Shown here in pieces: positions 1-11,469 of a stretch of 64,000 nt of DNA (positions are counted from its first letter, which is position 1; each line of letters starts with the position of its first letter). Source of the stretch: Geosiphon pyriformis. Taxonomy: Eukaryota; Glomeromycota; Glomeromycetes; Archaeosporales; Geosiphonaceae. Below the pieces are notes generated by a model, which was given only the letters and a program-made list of their open reading frames with translations, did not search any database and was not told the DNA's origin. The stretch is from contig JAAOMT010000283.1 of assembly GCA_016748015.1 (NCBI GenBank), forward strand, positions 449,322 to 513,321. The letters run 5' to 3'. Both the position numbers and the translations under genes were made by a program.

Positions 1-690
1 ATTGCTCAAGAAATTATAGCACATTGCTCGAGAATGTAAGCAATCTCATAGAACCTAAATTATGTATATATAGCAAGAGTGATAGAAGCAAAAAAACAGG
101 ATTTACTTTATTAAGACTATTTAGTTTAGATTTTATTTAAGCAATTTTTCAAAATTACAAATATCAATAAATAACTATTTGTTATCTCAATTCATTCTCT
201 ATTATTAATATTTCATGTTAATAGTAATAAATATTTAACCACATTAGAACAATAGCTTTTAATCATAACTATTGATAAGATACTAACTTACATTTGCCTT
301 GGCTTATTTCTTTCTTTTATTATTTCTTTCTTTTTTATTATTTTGTTTTTTGTTGTTTACTAATTGATTAAAAATCACACATGAAATAATTGATGTCAAG
401 GATAGCCTGGTAAAAAACCCTAAAGAAAGAGTATAGAGTATAAGAATTTAAAAATAACTTACCAGAAAGACATTTCTGCCAGATTATTGGTTACTATGCT
501 AAGAAAAAAATTCAATAAATTGCAATTTTGGAAGACTACTAAAACACTATTGAATCTCTGTTCATTATATAAAAAACTTAACCAAAACTTTCAGATACAA
601 AACTTTCAGAAATCAACACCAAATTAGCTATTGAGCACCAAGTTATGAGTTTGTTATTTAATTTGAAACCTTAAATAATTACCTATAACA
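1..690 (+). repeat. Family C LTR, 3' portion, apparently solo
   Basis: The sequence matches the other C LTRs in this window. It has TATATA near 45, a TATA-like run at 566-574, the conserved GAGCACCAA at 633-641, and the end ATTACCTATAACA at 690. Its left edge carries the ATTGCTC/GAGAATGT type of repeat also seen at 57.93-58.10 kb, so it belongs to the same LTR subtype as C2. No primer-binding site or gag follows position 690, so it looks like a solo LTR, but its 5' part lies outside the window. Confidence 0.85.
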
Positions 691-850
691 TTGTTAAAAT
701 AGATCTATAGTGTTGTTTTAATTGGTCTAAGTGACTAGTTATATGTAAAAAGTGCATAATTTGTGCCTAGTTTAAATTATTTAATTTAATATATTGTGCT
801 AAATAATATTTAGACTTTATTCATAAAATATTAAAAATAAAAATAAAAAG
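691..850 (+). repeat. Decayed 3' tail of a LINE
   Basis: Positions about 703-840 align almost base for base with the 3' untranslated tail of the LINE at 2446-2575. Shared words include TATAGTGT, GTGCATAATTTG and CCTAGTTTA. The differences are overwhelmingly C-to-T or G-to-A in this copy. It ends in an A-rich run near 830-850. No coding sequence precedes it, because it abuts the LTR end at 690. It is a severely 5'-truncated copy or one cut by the LTR. Confidence 0.8.
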
Positions 851-1362
851 ATGTATTAAGTTTATTTTAAAGTTTTTTGATTATAAACTTGTTAATATAT
901 TTTTATATATAGTTAAATATAAAACTATAATATAAATAATATTATATGTTATAAGTAAATCAATTTAATAATTTTTTTAATATAATATTTTTTAATTATT
1001 ATATAATTATAATAATTAATTACATATAACAAATATATAAATTATATTTATTTTAGAGTTTTTTATTAAACTATATTATTTTAAGTAGCAATTAAATCAT
1101 ATTTATTATTATATAATATAATTGTAATTTTTAATTATTAAAACACAATTATAAATTTAAATTTTAAGTATTCTATTATTAAAATATTTAATTTTAAAGT
1201 TTTATATTATTATATTTACATAAAAAATATATTTTTAAAATTTTTTTTATGTTTTTATTTTAAAAAAAACAATATTTAAATAATTAAATATTATTTATTT
1301 ATTTTATAATAATTAAAAATCAATTAAAAAAATTACAATAAAAATTTATAAATATGTATTTT
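851..1362. other. AT-rich tract without recognisable features
   Basis: This is almost pure A/T with short homopolymers. I see no open reading frame of note, no LTR ends and no LINE-like words. The last nine bases, 1354-1362 (ATGTATTTT), are the left target-site duplication of the downstream LINE. Confidence 0.6.
1354..1362 (+). repeat. Left target-site duplication of LINE
   Basis: ATGTATTTT here is repeated exactly at 2587-2595, immediately after the poly(A) run. Confidence 0.8.
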
Positions 1363-2455
1363 CTTGGATAGCCAGGCTGCTTTGGATGTATGTAGATCAG
1401 AGTCTTCACTGGTTTGTCTGGATTTTAGGAACTGCTGTTGGATTGAGCATTGTCATATTGCCACCATTATTCGTTAAAAAAATTTGGATGTGAATTGAGT
1501 TAAAGTGAAAGGTCATTCAGGTGTCTCAGGCAATGAGCATGCTAATACGCTTGCCAAAGGTGCTGCTCTCTCTGCTTGGCACCTACCTCATTTAGTCAGT
1601 GAACATTTTCTATGTACTGGTGGTATAGCAGTTTCTGGTAACTCTAGACACTTTGTTCATGATGTTTTCTGGTCAGTTCATCAAGCTCGTTGGGAGATTG
1701 GAGTTGGTTCTCATGTTGTGGATGATAGTTTACATGCTGATATCAATTGGTCTAAGTCTTCTATGGTGTGGCACCCCGATTCTCACTTGGCATCCGGTTT
1801 TACCAGCATGTACATGGCAGGCTGTCGTACTTACTTTATGAAGGCTCTCCATCATTGGCTTCCTGTTGCTGTACGTAAGCGTTTATATGATAGAAGATAC
1901 CCCAGTGTGGTCTGTCTGTTTTGTGATGACGTTGAGACTTCGGATCATGTTTTTTCATGTCCTCAGAATGCCGTTAGCCATGCTCGTTTGTTGGGCGCAT
2001 ATGCTTCAGCTTGGGAGGCTCTTTCTGGTCTTTCTCACTCTTCTTTATGTGTCTTACAGGCCTTGGCTTCTTGTGTTTCTGAGATTGGAGTTGGTGTTGC
2101 TCTGTGTAAAGGCTTTGTTTTCGATGAATGGTTTTGTAAGTCTGTCTTGGTCTTTAAAGATTCTAAGGAGGGTGCTAGGAGGATTGTGAGCTTTGTGCGT
2201 GAATTTTGTTTAGCATTTTGGGATGATGTTTGGTTGGTCCGGGCCAGACACCGAGCATTTATGGAAAAGCACGGTTTGATTCCATGTGATGGCTCCGCTT
2301 CTGCTTCAGTTTCTGGTTTGCCTATGGTGTTTTCAGCTGGTGTGATCAGATTGCTGGGGGTGGCTGAGGCTTTTGGAGTTGGTTTCGGGTTTCGTAAGTT
2401 TTGTCCATTTTTTTCGGGTATTGGAGATCCAGTTTCTGTGCATATAAGTGTATAG
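1363..2455 (+). pseudogene. LINE ORF C-terminus: RNase H end and zinc-finger tail
   Basis: The frame opens with a DSQAALD-type RNase H motif (about 1367). It then has a TAA at 1475 and a TGA at 1496, and runs open from 1505 to the stop at 2455. The RNase H C-terminal motif KGHSGVSGNEHANTLAK is clear, with Asn where Asp is usual in the final acidic position. A CX2CX7HX4C finger (CLFCDDVETSDHVFSC) lies about 135 residues further on, as in the tail domain of many LINEs. It is a 5'-truncated pseudogene. The open segment of about 316 codons has no ATG; position 1505 is GTG. The long hydrophobic C-terminal tail resembles LINE proteins I recall from arbuscular mycorrhizal fungi. The exact LINE clade cannot be set without the RT domain. 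Confidence 0.88.
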
Positions 2456-2587
2456 TGTAGTTCTGATTGGCCCAAGTGGCTGGTCATGTGTAGAAAGCGC
2501 ATAATTTGCACCTAGTTTAGATCATTTGTATAATGTATAGCACTAGGTTGCATTTGGACCTCACTCGTAAAAAAAAAAAAAAAAAAA
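1363..2587 (+). mobile_element. 5'-truncated LINE (non-LTR retrotransposon)
   Basis: The insertion begins inside the RNase H coding region, runs through the 3' end of the LINE ORF and a short 3' untranslated tail, and ends in a run of about 19 A (2569-2587). It is flanked by the 9-bp direct repeat ATGTATTTT at 1354-1362 and 2587-2595. Abrupt 5' truncation, poly(A) and a short duplication are the expected result of target-primed reverse transcription. The base composition of the insert is far less AT-rich than its flanks, which suggests a fairly recent arrival. Confidence 0.92.
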
Positions 2588-2595
2588 TGTATTTT
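2587..2595 (+). repeat. Right target-site duplication of LINE
   Basis: This is an exact copy of 1354-1362. Its first A overlaps the end of the poly(A) run. Confidence 0.8.
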
Positions 2596-4226
2596 GGTTT
2601 GTAAAGTTAATTAAAAAAAATTTTTGAAAATTATTTAAACTTTTTTTGAATTTAATTTTGTTTTATATTTATAATATATTTTTTTTAAGCTATTTAATAT
2701 TATTTTTAATATTGGTTTTGTTTAACAAATTAATCTTTAAATAAAAACAAAATAAAATTAGTATTTTATTAATAACTATAATCAAAAATTATTGGCTTAA
2801 AATATTAAATAAATAAAAGTAATATTTATTAATAATAATAAAATTTAAATATTAAATTAATTTAAATTTATATATGTAAAAAATAATAATTTATTTAAAA
2901 AAAAATTTTTAACTTAAAAATAAAAATAAAAATTTATTTTTTGCTAATTAAAATTACTTATATATATAAATATTTTTAATAATATAAAATATATTTTATA
3001 ATAGCTTTAATATTTTTAATAAAAATTTAATAAATCAAATTGAACTAAATTTTAAATACTGTATAAATTCAGTTCAAATTATAAATTAAACTTAAATTAA
3101 ACAAATTTTTAAAGTAAATTCAGTTTAAATTCAAAGTTAAATCTTTTTAATAAGTTTAAATTCAGTTTAAGTTTAATTTAAAGTTTACAAACTTGTTTAA
3201 GTTTAATAATTAATTAAAAAAATATCTAAAACTATATATATATAATAACTTTGCTCTTTAATTTATCAAAATAAACTTATTGTTTAATGTTATTAAAGAT
3301 TTAAAATTTGAAATAATAAAATTTAATAATCTAAATAATTCAAATATTAATATTTTTAATAAATATAGTTTTTAAAATAAAATATAAAACTATTTTGATA
3401 AATTTAAAAATTTTTTACCAAATAATATATATTATAATAAAAAAATATCATAAAAAAAACAAAATATTCAAAAAATTACAAATTAATTAAAAACATTTTA
3501 ATAAATAAAATTGCTAATTTTTTGATTAATTTAACTAAAAAACTTTATAATATAATTACTATCTAACTTATTAATTATTAATAATTATTTATTATAGTAA
3601 AAAATTTTAAATTAATTAAAATATTTTAATATTTTATTTTTATTTTTTAACTTATTTGTATTGATAAATAAAAATAAATAGCGGTTGGATTTCACTCATA
3701 AAACTTGTAAAAAAAAAAAAATCATAAAACTTTATACTTTAAATAAACAAAATTAAAAGTAAATATTATTTTTATTTTACTTATATTTATAATAATAAAC
3801 ATACTTATATATTATTAAGTTTAAATTTTTTTTACATTAAATTTTTAGACATTTTTTAATAATTAATAAAAAAATTAATATATTATATAATAAATTAATA
3901 TTATTTAAAACTTAAAAATATTATAATATTTATATTATTTAAAAATTGTATTTTTTTAATATTAACTTAAATGGTTTTTATTATTGTTTTAAATTGAATT
4001 TTCAGCTAAAAAATTTAAAAAACAGTTTAAAAAAAAATTATATTTACTTTTTTTATATATAATTTTATATATAATTTTATTAATTATTAATCTGGTTTTT
4101 TTCAATAGTTTTTTGCTATTATTTTAGATAATATTATAAATAATAATAATAATATTATAAAGAAATTAAAAAAAAAAACATTTAATAAAACTTAAAACAC
4201 TTTTAATTTTGATGTTTTAATCATAT
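2596..4226. other. AT-rich tract with a possible LINE tail
   Basis: This tract is extremely AT-rich and has no gene I can support. At about 3680-3720 there is GGTTGGATTTCACTCATAAAA followed by a 13-A run, which resembles the LINE 3' end at 2547-2587 and may be another tail remnant. Otherwise it holds only short A/T repeats. Confidence 0.5.
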
Positions 4227-5201
4227 TATTATGATTAAAATCCATATTTTTTATTAGTTATTATATTTATTAGCCACTAATGTCATATAATTAGCCACTT
4301 TATTTTTAGATTATAATCATTGATCTAGTCATTAACCACTTTTAATAGCTATATAAACAATGAATCTCTTAGTTGTAGAAAAACATGTACAAATTAACAA
4401 AAGCAAAGAAATAAAAATAACAATTTCATCTTAATTCTTCTCTTTTTGCTAATTTTTTTTTCCTTATTTTCAAGTATTTGAATATTTTGAAATAAAAAAT
4501 TACTTGTTAGTATTTACTTATTTTTTTTCTGATTTATATAATTGTAGGATTTGAAGATTATTAAATAAAATATAACTAAAAAATACATCTAATATCTTCA
4601 AATTTTAAGAGTGCTGTTATCCAAATAGGAAAACTAATCCAAAGTTATAGAGAAATTATGACCAAAAAAACATAACAATATGAAATAACACAGGATAATA
4701 CAAAAAAACACAGAATAACATGTAATAATATAGAATAATATATTATAACATAGTATAATATATAATAACATAAGATAATATATTATAATATAGTATAACG
4801 AGTAATAATATAAGATAATATATTATAACATAATATAATTAGCAATAACATAGAAAAATAAAGTGATAACAAAAATAACAAAGCAATCAAAAACAATTCT
4901 GTAAAACAAAAAGAATATATAAAAATAAGTAGTTATAGAAGTTAAAAAGACATCCAAACAAAAATCAATTTTTCTTTTTCTTATAATTATTACATTTTAC
5001 AAAAAAATAAAGAATTTATTTAAAAAAAACACAAAATCATTGATACATAATTATTACTTATCTCATATTTGAATTGTACTACTTTTTGTTTTATAATTTT
5101 GTTCCAGAACAGATGCTCTTAGCATAAATGTCTCGAATCTTTAATAATCTGGACCAATTGCTCTTGATCATGGTGATTAATAATATTAATTTATCTTATT
5201 T

Positions 5202-5238
<37 letters not shown>

Positions 5239-5906
5239 CTTTTTTTTTTCTTGTGAAATGGCAACATAGAAAAATTAACTGTCTGGAAATAGACTTTGTG
5301 ATAGCCTAATAAAAGAGAAAAGCTCTTTCTAAGTTTAGATATTAACATTATCTTGATAGCTTACCAGAAGAGCAAAAAAACACTGCCAGACCCTAACAAC
5401 TGCACACATTAGCTTAAAAAAGATAGCTTACATTTACATTCAAGAAATTGCAACACCATAAAACATTCCTCTATGCCTTATAACCAAAGAACTTCACAGA
5501 TAAATTTATAACAATTAAACAGACTTTCAGAGACTGATAATACCAACACAATAAACCAGTCTATTAAACAAAAACTCTCAAAAGCTTCCTAGAAACCCAA
5601 GTTTTGAGCACCAAATATTAACATCATATTTTACTTAGTTTATCTATAACAGTGCTAATATGAGCCATAAAATTATATCAATGTGTTATCATTTGTTGAC
5701 AGTACAAACTATTTCTTTATTTTCAAATTTTCCAGTTATTTTTTGAAAAAAATAGTAATTAAAATATTTTATGAAACTGATCTTATATATTAAATCTATT
5801 TTCATTTAATTTACTCTTTAAAGTTGAATTCTCTTTGATTTATTCTATTACCATACAATTTTGTTCTCTCTTGCCATTTGTTAGCTTGTTATTTTAACCT
5901 ATAACA
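4227..5906 (+). repeat. A1 5' LTR, interrupted by a D solo LTR
   Basis: The LTR starts TATTATGATTAAAATCC (canonical TGTTATGG, mutated) and ends ACCTATAACA at 5906. The true LTR sequence is 4227-4614 plus 5652-5906, about 640 bp. It contains a TATATAA at about 4351 and the word GAGTGCTAATATGAG, which is split by the insertion. Confidence 0.88.
4615..5651 (+). mobile_element. Family D solo LTR with TSD GTGC
   Basis: A 1037-bp unit from TGTTATCC to CTATAACA sits inside the A1 LTR. GTGC occurs at 4611-4614 and again at 5652-5655, and removing the unit restores the uninterrupted A LTR word seen at 12630 and 32885. It matches the D LTR at 61025-62033 along its length, including the AATAATATA-type tandem array, a poly(T) run at about 5204-5238, and GAGCACCAAA at 5606-5615. 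There is no internal region, so it is a solo LTR left by LTR-LTR recombination. Confidence 0.93.
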
Positions 5907-5928
5907 TAAATGTAGTACTTCCTGTAAG
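5907..5928 (+). promoter_or_regulatory. A1 putative primer-binding site
   Basis: Immediately after the 5' LTR comes TAAATGTAGTACTTCCTGTA. The core GTRCTTCCTGT recurs in A2 (33140 on) and, slightly offset, after the C LTRs. Conservation in this position fits a minus-strand primer site; the primer itself is not identified. Confidence 0.55.
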
Positions 5929-5989
5929 TTTGTCAAAATTCATTTTGTTTTCTATTGTATGAATAATTATTTATATTTGTCACAACAAT

Positions 5990-7560
5990 TAGAAGAACAC
6001 TTTAAAACACACAATAAAAACGACTTAAACTTTATTAAACTCAATCTTTTGCTCTCTTGCTTAATTTGTTTCTTCATTAAAAAACAATTTAATAGACAAT
6101 TCCAAAACTTTTGAAACTGGTTTCTAAATGAACACTTAACTGAAACTTATATAGCCTCTACAATCTACTTCTTTAACCAAGTTTACTTTGAAAACAATTT
6201 TGAAGAAAGAAATAATAACATTAATTAGCTTTTATACTCAATAACTTTTGAACAACAGCTCTCAGATTTCGAATATTTGAATTATTAAATCTATATTTGG
6301 ATTGTTGCTCATCAATTAGCTGAAACTCCCTTTAAAACAGAAGAAAAAAGCTATCAAATCACTTCTGTTTTTGATTTCTTTTCAAGTAATTCAGATTATT
6401 CTATACAAACTGTTATTTCTGAATTAATAGCTGTTAATCTTATACAAGCAAACATCTTAGCTGCCCTCCAAGATATACAAACTGCTTTGGGATGAAGAAA
6501 CAATACATTATTATCACTATTTAGAAATGATGTTCAAGACCCAATTAAAGAATTGAACAATTTTAAAAGAGCAGTTACTACAAATCAGTATAATACAAAA
6601 TACAAATTTCAAATTGTTGATAAATACCTTCAAGGCTTTTTTGCTATCTGGTTCTCACAAGAAATTAATACTAATGTCTAGCAAAAAATTATCAAATAGA
6701 TATCAGCAAATACTGAAAAAGACAACACCTTTTTTATTATCTGGTTTGAAAACAAATTCAGAATCCCAATATTAATATCCAAATAGTACATGAAATTAAA
6801 AAAAAAACCCAAGGCCTAAGAAAAGTAATAACTGAATATGCTAAAGCAATAAGAAAGTTAATTAAACAAATAAACTTTAGAAAAAACTAAACAAAAAAGC
6901 AGAAAATTTACTCCTTTACAAAAAGTTTGAGAACTGATTTTTTATATGCTTTTTGGCTTCTTTTGACTTTAAAAAATAATCTAACAATAAACATGGCTAT
7001 TAAACTTGCTCAGAAAATTGAAAATAATTAAAAAATATACTTGGAATTCACTCTTCCAGTTTTTATTTCTGCTCTTATTCTGGTTTCTGTTCTTCAAATG
7101 GCTGCTATTTTTTTTACTGCTCAAACTTAAGACCCAAATAAACAATTAATAGATAAACTTATAGCAAATTTTGCTCAGTTACTAGAATTCTTAGCCCAAG
7201 CAGTCAAAGATAACCAGCAATCACAAAAATTCAGATTTAAACTTTGTTTTAATTAGTTTTAATAACTTTTTTATTAAAGACAGCAAAATTGCAATCTATC
7301 TGTATACTATTACTGTAAATTAACTAAACACTTTTTCAGAAATTACAACAATTTTCTATTGCTTTCTTTAACTCTTAAAAACAATGATATTTAGAATAAC
7401 AAATCTAACAATAATAACACTCTTAATTAAAAACTTAATTATGTCAACATTAATTTTTTTGGAGAAGATCTTTTGGTTAAAGCCACTATTTATTAGCCTT
7501 TAAACTAGTAAACACATCTCTAAAGAATAAAAGTACAAGCCAACCAGAAAAAAATCTCTT
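5990..7560 (+). pseudogene. A1 gag remnant
   Basis: Frames broken by many stops encode the same gag as A2. The block around 6464-6700 corresponds to the A2 segment with QDIQTALG, a W/F-rich retrotransposon gag core and KYKFQIV. The zinc-knuckle region at about 7310-7350 has lost its pattern. Gag would form the virus-like particle. It is far more decayed than A2 gag, and no start codon can be assigned. Confidence 0.7.
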
Positions 7561-7603
7561 TTACACTTTTAATCTAATTGATAATGATTACAATATAGAT
7601 GAA

Positions 7604-8585
7604 TTGGCAATTAATCTCTTTAATTCAACAAAAAAAAAAGCCAAGGTTGATTTTATTCTAGACTCCAATAAAGCTTTCACATTAATTGTTAATAACAATA
7701 AGCTACTAAAAGCTAAAGTTTTTAAAAATTCTCCAAAGTTGGAACTTCCAGAGATAGTACAAAAATTTGGCCTCTATTTTATTATCAAAAATCTCATAAA
7801 AACACCAGCTTACATTATCTTTGGCTAATTAATAATTCATCTACAGTTTAGAAAAGCTCTTTGTAAATTCTTAATTCTTAAGAAAAAACTACCAAAAACC
7901 AATAAGTGTTTTTACCAAGCTAAACTTGCTAATAACAGCAATATTACTTCTTTAATTTGCAAAGCACAAGTGGCTAGTTATTTTATTGACCTAATTTTAG
8001 ACAGTAGATCATCTGTTAGTGTAATTGCCAAACATTTTTTAGAAGCAATTGGTAGAAAAATTGATAAATTTCCAATCAAACCTATGATTAATATGTATAA
8101 TGACAAAAAAAAAGAACTTAGTATAGCCAAAGCTGTTTTTGTTCACATCAATGGCATCAGTATTAAAATTAACATGGAGATTTCTGAAGCCAAAGAATAC
8201 ACTATTATTGTTAACAATAAATGACTTAAGAAAGCAAAAGTCTTACTTGACTATAAACTTTGTAAATTAACTATTAAATGTAGTAAAAAACTTATTGTAG
8301 TCAAATATTGTTATTAGACAACTCTTTTAGTATCCAAGCAAGATCCAGAAAAAAAACAATCAGATAAATTAGATGATAAAAAAAGTGAAAAACAAGAAAA
8401 ACAAAAAGAAACTGCTAAACTCACTTATATTATCTTTACCAATAATAGCAAATCTTTGGGTGATGTTAAAACTAACAAAAAAAGAATTATTATAAATGGC
8501 AAGCTAATCTGTTGGTCATATTATAACATATTCAGAAGAATCTTTGACAAAAAATCTGGCAAAAAAGCCAAATACAATTATTAGT
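7604..8585 (+). pseudogene. A1 aspartic protease region
   Basis: Open segments at 7604-7828 and 7970-8224 share one pol frame with A2 34826-35743. The retropepsin motif reads LILDSRSSVSVIAKHF, with the usual DSG changed to DSR (AGA at 8006-8008). A lysine-rich linker follows, then KLICWSYY near 8500. In an active element the enzyme would cut Gag-Pol. The Gly-to-Arg change next to the catalytic Asp should abolish normal function. In-frame stops at 7826 and 8222 break it further. Confidence 0.75.
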
Positions 8586-10110
8586 AATATAGTTTTTATG
8601 CCTAGTGTTGATGTAATAAATCATTGTATTTTTCCAATAATAAATGCAAATTCTGCCTAATTTATTATAAGAATTGGAAACCTATTAGTCTAATACTCAG
8701 AAAAAAAATCAAAAAAATACAAAATTTTTTAAGAATGAATCACCAAAGATATAATCATTAATAATAGAGCAAAAAAAACTCTCTTCAAAAGAAAAAAAAA
8801 TAGACATTGAAAATTTGTTGGCTAGAAACAGTCTAGTTATCTTAAAAAAAGTGATAACCTTGTGATACAATACACTATTACTACCAAAAAAACTCATCTT
8901 ATCTATTTAAAATCTTATCAATCCAATTGTTGTAATAATAAATTTATTAAAAAATAAATAAATCAAATAAAAAATCTTAAATTTATACAAGAAACCAAGA
9001 GTAAATAAGCTTTTTTAATTGTAGTAGTATTCAAGAAAAGTGGAATCTTATACTTTTGTATTGACTATTAACAATTAAATATTATTATTAAAAGAAATAT
9101 ATATCTACTTCCCAAAATTAATGCAATGCTAAACAAATTTAATGATGCTGTTTTTTTCTCAATCATTAACTTAACTGCTGAATTCTGACAAGTAAAAATG
9201 AATTTAGAAAGCAAAAAAAACTGTCTTTATCACTAAGTATGACACTTATGAATTTACAATTATGCTTTTTGGTCTTACCAATGCTCTTTTTACTTTTCAA
9301 CACTTAATAAACAAAGTATTCAAATCAGAAAAAAAAAACTTTGTTCTGGTTTATTTAGATAATATAATAGTATATTCAAAAACTTGGAATAAGTACTTAG
9401 AATATTTATAAAAGATTTTTGACTTTCTTAAAAATACTGGTCTCAAGATTAATTTTATTAAATCTTTTTTTTAGCATTAATCTACTTAGTTCTTTGGTCA
9501 TTTTATTATAAAAGATAGAATTTTTTTTGATCTAAAAAGTCCAGAACATTAGACAATTAATGAATATTTATAAACTATATTTTTTTCTTAAATTGGCTTT
9601 TTATTATTGTAAATTTATTAAGAATTTCTCTAAAATCACTTTTTTTCTTAATTAGTTACTCAAGAAAAATATCAATTATTACTGGGATACATATCAACAA
9701 AAAGCATTTAAAACTTTAAAGAAAAAATTGGTTACAGAATCTATTCTTATGCAATCTGATTTAGATCAATCTTTTATTCTTCATACTAATATATTTAACT
9801 ATAGACTTGGTGCTATTCTTTTACAAAAAGATAAAGATAGCAAAAAACATGCTATAGCATATACAAGTAAAACACTCTTACCAACAGAACAAAACTATTT
9901 AGTTACTAAACAAATATGCTTAGCAGTAGTTTAGATTACTAATTACTAGAATAAATATCTTTTTGGTGTGAAATTTCTAGTAGTAACAGATTATTAAGTC
10001 TTGGTTTGGTTATATAACAAAAAGAAGCTGGAACACAAAAAAATAACTTGCTGGATACTTTATCTAAATGAATTTGACTATGATATTTAATATTGCATAG
10101 AAACAAATTA
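8586..10110 (+). pseudogene. A1 reverse transcriptase and RNase H remnant
   Basis: Fragments match Ty3/Gypsy RT in order: FVLTINN-type palm start near 9050, KTVFITKYDTYEF (about 9220), LFGLTNALFTFQH (about 9265-9300), and the active site YLDN at 9352-9363 in place of YLDD. The RNase H part at 9728-9934 reads LHTNIFNYRLGAILLQKD, with the first catalytic Asp replaced by Asn, then AIAYTSKTLLPTEQNYL. Frames change repeatedly and stops are frequent. It is inactive. Confidence 0.8.
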
Positions 10111-10309
10111 TTAAAATGACAACACTCTTTTTAGACTTACTATTTAGTAATAGTATAACCTTTTCAAAACCAAACCAACCTAATTATTAGTAACTTTCTC
10201 TTAACCAAACACAATAATGGACTTGAAAAACTACTTTGCATTAATAGAATTTTTAAGTAAGAGACAATACCTATTGGATTACACATAACAGTAAAGAAAA
10301 TATTTGTGC

Positions 10310-11460
10310 AAACAATTAAACTTTTATTTGATCCACCAAAATCAACTTTACAAAAGAAATAGAAAAAATTCTGACTATCTTTTAAAAGTTATCAAATTTA
10401 AAGAAAAAAAAATTGTAATATAGAATATATATACTAATTCATTAGCTAAACACTTTAAAAAAACAAAAACAATTCAAAAAATCTTAACTTATTATTATTG
10501 ATCTATCTTGGAAAAAGACATTACTAAGTATATTAAAACCTGTAATATCTGCCAAAAAAAAAAACTCCAATCACAAAGAAGATATCTATTCAATTTCTGT
10601 TAATTAACCATTTAACAGAATTAATATAAATGTTGTTAGACCTTTAACAATAACTTTTAATAACAACAGATATATTATTACAATTACCAACTATTTTACA
10701 AAATAGGTAAAAACAAGAGCCATTTTAGACTAAACAGTAATCTCCATAACCAATTTCATTTATAAAGATATTATCTGTTGTTATAGCTGTCTCAAAGAAC
10801 TTTTATCTAACAGAAAAAGAATTTTTCTTAGTATATTAGTTGAGAAACTTTGTAAAAAAATAGGAATATATTATAAACTTTTTTTTTTACCATTCTCAAA
10901 CAAATAACCTAGTAAAACTTTTCAACAGAACACTATGTAAAATCTTAACCAAAACTAATAAAAAAACAAACTTATAGAACAAAATACTGCTTTTAATCTT
11001 GTTTGTTTATAGAACTATAAATTATAACATAACAAGTTATAAACTTTTTTATCTGCTTTATAAACAAATAGCAACTTTACTAATAAAAATTGATATTGAG
11101 ACAATATTTTTAAAAAAAATCACAATAAAACATTACAAAAACATTTTGCAAAGAAGACTTGGTACTATTCTTGACTCCTTAATAGAGACATGAATAATTA
11201 TCTTTAAAAAAATAAAACAGTTTCAAGAAAAGCTTAAGAAAAAAAAAATATATAAAATATTTTCTTTAAGTATTAATGACTTAGTTTTGGAATATTGATT
11301 AAACAAAGACAATATCTATAGTAATAAGTTTTCTAGTCAGTAAAAAGAACCCTTTTTAGTTAATAAAGTTTTGAACAATAGTTTTTATATCTTACAAAAT
11401 CAATATGGAACAATCTTCAATAATTGTTTTGTTTATAATATATGACTCAAAAAATATTAC
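10310..11460 (+). pseudogene. A1 integrase remnant
   Basis: Order and words match the intact A3 integrase. The zinc-binding tail CNICQKK is near 10540, the first acidic motif region is at about 10625 (now Asn), and LLSNRKRIF (Asp to Asn) is near 10805. QTNNLVKLFNRT is at about 10895-10930, with AAA (10915-10917) where the catalytic Glu codon belongs. The segment 10999-11193 holds the C-terminal YRTINYNITSYKLF block. A GPF-type C-terminal domain follows at about 11340-11440. Confidence 0.78.
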
Positions 11461-11469
11461 AAACGACCT

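Noticed and set aside
850-1350. Insertion of mitochondrial DNA to explain the AT-rich tracts
   Set aside because: No mitochondrial gene words are visible, and the same AT richness fits decayed intergenic or repeat DNA.
2035-2511. A 158-codon minus-strand frame
   Set aside because: It is antisense to the LINE C-terminal coding region, which has clear RNase H and zinc-finger motifs.
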